Source of the DNA: Fimbriiglobus sp.
GTDB lineage: Bacteria > Planctomycetota > Planctomycetia > Gemmatales > Gemmataceae
Reading direction: 5' to 3'
NCBI GenBank assembly: GCA_025352585.1
Contig: JANXTD010000274.1
Location: 1 to 18,280 of the forward strand
DNA length: 18,280 nt
Program-made: the position numbers and the translations under genes
The notes under the pieces: model-generated
Told to the model about the DNA's origin: nothing
The model's database searches: none
Seen by the model: the letters and a program-made list of their open reading frames with translations, nothing else
Shown: positions 15,199 to 18,280 of the stretch, one piece after another
Layout: each line of letters opens with the position of its first letter
How positions within the stretch are numbered: position 1 is the stretch's first letter

Positions 15199-15982
15199 GG
15201 ACTTCGTGGCGTTAGGTCGTACGGTCCCCGAGGTGTCGAAAAAGTACGGCAAGCGGGTGTGCATGGCGGACTACTCGCCAATGAACAACCAGTTCTTGCG
15301 AGTCTACCCGTTGATGCTGCCGGTCAAAGGCAACTCCGACGCGAACGGCTTCAAGTCCCGTCACACTTACGCCGTCGATCTCCAAAGAAACCCCGAGGAC
15401 AATCGGTCGGAGTCTTGGCGAGTCGTTGACGAGCTGCACCCGACGACGACTCCTTGGGACGCGGCTCCCGAGGTCAGCACGAACAGCGTAATCAAGTGGC
15501 TCGAACCTCGCGCGGTGCCCACGATCCGAGCTCTCGACGAGTGCCGCCTCTCGATCGGCGTAATGCTCGTCAAGGCGGGGTCATGGCAGGGGCTGTCGCA
15601 GCCACGCGACCAAGTGGACACTCAACCCGAACACCGTTCACTTTTCGACGACTTGGCGGACCAAGTCGGGCTCTCCGGGACGCCCGAGTTCGACCCGACA
15701 AGGGTGAAGTTTGCGCCGTACATTGTGTTCTCGGATGCGGGCGGCAACCACAAACTCCAACTGCGAGAATGGGGCGCGTTTATGCTCCTAGGCAACCCGA
15801 CATACGCTGACGACCCCGACGCCCTCTGGAACGCCAACGGATACAAGAAGGACATGGACACTTTTTTAGTGCTCGGCAACATGGCCAAGCACCGCAAGAA
15901 CTGGCTAGTGATTAAGACATTTCAGCGCAAGCCGGCCACCACGAACTCATTGTTTGATGACGCGGATGACCAGGACGAATAA
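15179..15982 (+). CDS. Uncharacterised protein partnered with DUF4326
   Basis: The 267-aa product starts at TTG 15179 (264 aa if ATG 15188). The N-terminal part reads RTVPEVSKKYGKRVCMADYSP then FLRVYPLMLP and later NPEDNRSESWRV. The C-terminal part reads KFAPYIVFSD..HKLQLREWGAFML, then a DTFLVLGNMAKHRKNWLVIKTF ending. These blocks resemble a poorly described bacterial family (KTYPxxSxKYxExVCTAG...RLYPV and FFFVGTxxxHPRSWIIxG patterns). I recall it beside DUF488-type genes in accessory regions; that link is from memory and untested. The family's C-terminal CxxC-like pair seems lost here (SDAGG). There is no signal peptide or membrane helix, and the tail is acidic (DDADDQDE). Function unknown. 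The coupled DUF4326 gene suggests they act together. Confidence 0.75.
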   Translation: MNTMHLEDFVALGRTVPEVSKKYGKRVCMADYSPMNNQFLRVYPLMLPVKGNSDANGFKSRHTYAVDLQRNPEDNRSESWRVVDELHPTTTPWDAAPEVSTNSVIKWLEPRAVPTIRALDECRLSIGVMLVKAGSWQGLSQPRDQVDTQPEHRSLFDDLADQVGLSGTPEFDPTRVKFAPYIVFSDAGGNHKLQLREWGAFMLLGNPTYADDPDALWNANGYKKDMDTFLVLGNMAKHRKNWLVIKTFQRKPATTNSLFDDADDQDE

Positions 15983-16011
15983 GGCATCTCGTTGGCCAAG
16001 TCATCATAAAT

Positions 16012-16084
16012 TGGACGCGGAGGGACTCGAACCCCCGACCTCGGCTGTGTAAAAGCCGCACTCTAACCGCTGAGTTACGCGTCC
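16012..16084 (-). tRNA. tRNA-Val (anticodon UAC)
   Basis: On the minus strand a complete 73-nt cloverleaf can be drawn. It has a 7-bp acceptor (GGACGCG/CGCGTCC), D arm ACTC-AGCGGTTA-GAGT, anticodon arm CGGCT-TTTACAC-AGCCG with anticodon TAC, a 5-nt variable loop, T arm with TTCGAGT loop, and discriminator A. The CCA end is not encoded. It lies 17 bp downstream of the sulfatase gene on the same strand, and its 3' end faces the low-GC islet. Confidence 0.95.
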
Positions 16085-16101
16085 GTCGTGTCGCAATCCT
16101 A

Positions 16102-17868
16102 TCACTTCGCTGGCCGCAGCACCACCTCGCGCAAATCCATCACCGCCGCGCCCGGCTTCGTCAACGGCTTGACGCTCAGCGTCTGCCGGCCGGCCGCGAC
16201 GCTCAGCGTGCCGACGGCGCGGCGCTCGAACGCCTGGAAGCCGCCGGTGTCCTTGACCGTGAACGTCAGCTTCGACGCGCCCACACTCAATTCGACCTCG
16301 CTGCCGCCGCTGCCCTTGCCGCAGCCTTGCAGCACCTCCACGGCGTAGTCGCCGGGCTTGACCACGGTGAAGTCGAAGGCGGCGGTGTCGGCGGCGCGGA
16401 CCCAGTAGCCGAGGGTCTCCTTATGAGGCAGCGGCTCGTAGCGGAGTTGCCCGCCGGACACCGTCGCCGTCTTGGCGTGCATCGTGATGACACCGGCGGC
16501 GTCCGGCGGGTTCGGCCGGTAGTCGGGGTTCGGCGTCGGCAACTTCGCCCCGCGCGACTTGACCCAGGCGTCGATCTCGCCGCGCAGTTCGGCCACGACC
16601 TTGGCGTTCTCAGCCGCGACGTTGCGGCCCTCGCCGGGGTCGGCCTTGAGGTCATACAACTCGCCGCGGTCGGTCTCGTAATCGACGAGCAACTTCCAGT
16701 CGCCGCGCCGGATCGCCACGCCGGGCTTGCCGCCTTGGTTCGCGTAGTGCGGGTAGAAGTGGACCAGGCTCCGCGCCGGCAACCCCTCGCCGCGCAAGAC
16801 TTTCGCCAGGCTCACGCCGTCGAAGCTTTTCGGCTCAGCGGGGATGCCGCACAAGTCGAGCAGCGTCGGCAGGATGTCGATGCTATCGACGGCCCCGGCG
16901 AGGACGGCCGGCTGGACGCCGGGGGCGCGGATCACCAGCGGCACGCGCAGGCCGCCCTCGTAGAGGTAGCCCTTGCCCTCGCGGTACGGGCCGTTGAACG
17001 TGGCCGGCTTGGCCATCCCCTCCAGGGTCGCCAGGCCGCCGTTGTCGCTCGTCAGGATCACGACCGTGTTGCCCGCCACCTTGGCGTCGTCGAGCGCCTT
17101 GAGGAGCCGGGCGAGGCTGTCGTCGAGGCTCTCGATCATCGCCGCGTAGGTCGGGTTACCCTGCGCACCGAGTTTACCGGGCGCGTACTTGGCGACGACT
17201 TCGGGCCGCGCTTGCAGTGGCGTGTGGGGCGCGTAGTGGGCCAGGTGCAGGAAGAACGGCTTGCCCGGCTCGGCCGCGACGAACCGGACCGCCTCGTCGG
17301 TCAGGCGGTCGGTGAGGTACTCGCCCTTGGGGGCCGCGCCGAGGCCCGTGACGCTGGGGCCGTAGGGGGCGAAGTAGCTCGGCGGGTGGCCGGCGGCGCT
17401 GCCCCCGACGTTGAGGTCGAAGCCCTGCTCCGTCGGGGCGAACCCCGGCCCGCCCAAGTGCCACTTGCCGACGTGTGCGGTGCGGTAGCCGGCCGCCCGG
17501 AAGTACTCGCCGGCAGTCACGGCGGCCAGCGGCAACTCCGTCGCGTTCTTCGGGCCGACGAGTCGCTGCCCCGGCCGCGGCGGCTGGCCGGGCACCCAGT
17601 CGGTCAACCCGTAGCGCACCGGGTGGCGGCCGGTCAGGATCGCCACGCGGGTCGGCGAGCAGACGGGGCACGTCGAGGTCGCCTCGGTGAAGCGAACTCC
17701 CTGCTTCGCCAGCGCGTCGAGGTGCGGCGTCTTGTGGTACGTGCTGCCGTAACAGCCGAAGTCGCGCTGGCCCGCGTCGTCCAGGACGATCAGCACGACG
17801 TTCGGCTTCTCGGCCGCCGTCAAAGTCGTGGCGCTCAAGGCGAAGGCGACAGCGAGCAGGCGGGTCAC
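16102..17868 (-). CDS. Secreted sulfatase (formylglycine-dependent, arylsulfatase family)
   Basis: GTG at 17866-17868 follows GAGGA at close spacing and opens a clear signal peptide (residues 1 to about 19, ending in TAA-E). The 588-aa protein carries the family start KPNVVLIVLDD (metal ligands D30, D31) and the modification site CSPTR (C70 becomes formylglycine), followed by the usual TGRHPVRYG. VGKWHLGG and LTSDNGG, both sulfatase active-site motifs, are also present. It hydrolyses sulfate esters, probably of polysaccharides, outside the cytoplasm; substrate type cannot be assigned. Residues about 465-588 form an extra C-terminal beta-sandwich-like domain (W-rich, ending in LREVVLRPAK), which may bind carbohydrate. 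It lies 14 bp after the WD40 gene, suggesting co-transcription, and is followed by tRNA-Val. Confidence 0.95.
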   Translation of the reverse strand: MTRLLAVAFALSATTLTAAEKPNVVLIVLDDAGQRDFGCYGSTYHKTPHLDALAKQGVRFTEATSTCPVCSPTRVAILTGRHPVRYGLTDWVPGQPPRPGQRLVGPKNATELPLAAVTAGEYFRAAGYRTAHVGKWHLGGPGFAPTEQGFDLNVGGSAAGHPPSYFAPYGPSVTGLGAAPKGEYLTDRLTDEAVRFVAAEPGKPFFLHLAHYAPHTPLQARPEVVAKYAPGKLGAQGNPTYAAMIESLDDSLARLLKALDDAKVAGNTVVILTSDNGGLATLEGMAKPATFNGPYREGKGYLYEGGLRVPLVIRAPGVQPAVLAGAVDSIDILPTLLDLCGIPAEPKSFDGVSLAKVLRGEGLPARSLVHFYPHYANQGGKPGVAIRRGDWKLLVDYETDRGELYDLKADPGEGRNVAAENAKVVAELRGEIDAWVKSRGAKLPTPNPDYRPNPPDAAGVITMHAKTATVSGGQLRYEPLPHKETLGYWVRAADTAAFDFTVVKPGDYAVEVLQGCGKGSGGSEVELSVGASKLTFTVKDTGGFQAFERRAVGTLSVAAGRQTLSVKPLTKPGAAVMDLREVVLRPAK

Positions 17869-17882
17869 GACGAATCCTCGGG

Positions 17883-18280
17883 TTACTTCTTCGGCTTGGC
17901 GACCGGCTTCACGACCGGGATCGGCACGACCACCGGCTCGGCGTCGGGCGGCACGAGGGCCTTGATGAGCTTACTGTCGGCGGCGGTGTAGAGGCGGACA
18001 ACCCCCTCCTCGCCGCCGGACGCGACCAAGAGGCCGTCGGCGCTGACCGCCACGGCGTCGAGAGCGCCCTTGGCGTCGGCGAAGGTGCGGCCCATGCCCG
18101 CGCTCTCGACGTTCCAGGTGCGCATCACCCCGTCGCCGGCCGTCGTCACGAAGGTCGGCGACTTGGGCACGAACACCAGCCGCGTGATCTGCTTGTCGTG
18201 GTTGCGAATGTCCTTGGTCTTCTCGCCCTTCTCGTAGTCCCAAATCTTGACGAGGTTGTCGGCCCCCGCCGAGGCGAGCA
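17883..18280 (-). CDS. WD40-repeat protein, C-terminal part
   Basis: The reading frame runs off the right edge of the window, and about 132 residues are visible. Three WD40-like blades can be read: LASAGADNLVKIWDYEKG, then FVTTAGDGVMRTWNVES, then LVASGGEEGVVRLYTAAD. A Pro/Val/Lys-rich tail follows (VVVPIPVVKPVAKPKK). This is a beta-propeller scaffold; planctomycete WD40 proteins of this kind are often large, sometimes with cytochrome or kinase domains upstream, which cannot be seen here. It lies 14 bp upstream of the sulfatase start on the same strand and may share its transcript. Confidence 0.9.
   Translation of the reverse strand, partial: LASAGADNLVKIWDYEKGEKTKDIRNHDKQITRLVFVPKSPTFVTTAGDGVMRTWNVESAGMGRTFADAKGALDAVAVSADGLLVASGGEEGVVRLYTAADSKLIKALVPPDAEPVVVPIPVVKPVAKPKK

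Larger units (their letters stand above)
14729..16011 (+). other. Lower-GC genomic islet between the HEAT gene and tRNA-Val
   Basis: Hand counts give 33/60 (15241-15300) and 34/60 (15361-15420) G+C here, against 49/60 in the adjacent HEAT gene (14041-14100). The islet holds one overlapping gene pair and ends at the 3' end of a tRNA gene, a classic integration site. No integrase, transposase or IS ends are visible, so it may be a decayed or passively acquired insertion. Confidence 0.55.

Noticed and set aside
16327..17991. Long plus-strand open frame (554 codons) opposite the sulfatase
   Set aside because: The minus strand encodes an intact sulfatase with all key motifs. The plus frame is a compositional shadow and runs through the promoter region of the sulfatase.

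Overview
The window is very GC-rich (one hand-counted stretch, 14041-14100, is about 82% GC). It carries a gene mix typical of large-genome Planctomycetes, most likely a Gemmata-like member of the Gemmataceae. The signs are an autotransporter-strand/FG-GAP surface protein, a secreted formylglycine sulfatase next to a WD40 protein, a HEAT-repeat protein, a PL26/YetA-like lyase and a bacterial yellow/MRJP protein. This lineage call is an inference from gene content; no phylogenetic marker gene is present.

Layout. Positions 1-2769 hold the 3' part of a large surface protein. Positions 2942-6375 are three closely spaced genes: an MRJP/L-dopachrome tautomerase-related protein, a formaldehyde-dehydrogenase-like zinc alcohol dehydrogenase and a secreted esterase. 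They end in a strong hairpin. Positions 6501-9118 are four separately spaced stress-type genes: DUF4142, an 82-aa hydrophilic protein, a Ser-rich acidic protein and a manganese catalase. Hairpin terminators lie between several of them. Positions 9202-10059 encode endonuclease IV, which converges on a glycosyltransferase (10044-11201, minus). That gene is divergent from a large PL26/YetA-like protein (to 13781). A HEAT-repeat protein follows (13886-14728). Positions 14729-16011 form a lower-GC islet (two hand-counted stretches at 55-57% GC). It carries a translationally coupled pair, DUF4326 plus an uncharacterised partner, and abuts the 3' end of a tRNA-Val(UAC) gene. The minus-strand block 16102-18280 is a sulfatase and, upstream of it, the end of a WD40-repeat protein.

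The most striking signal is regulatory. Four intergenic regions (before the MRJP gene, DUF4142, the Ser-rich protein and the Mn catalase) each contain a sigma-54-type -24/-12 element with exact GG-N10-GC spacing. Three of them share GGCAC-N5-TTGC exactly. All lie 46-68 nt upstream of the start codon. This suggests one RpoN-dependent stress and detoxification regulon clustered in about 6 kb, while the neighbouring DNA-repair gene has a sigma-70-like promoter instead.

No gap between genes exceeds 300 bases. The longest (2770-2941, 7044-7189, 8063-8233) hold the promoters and hairpins listed. No CRISPR array, insertion sequence, integrase or rRNA gene was seen.
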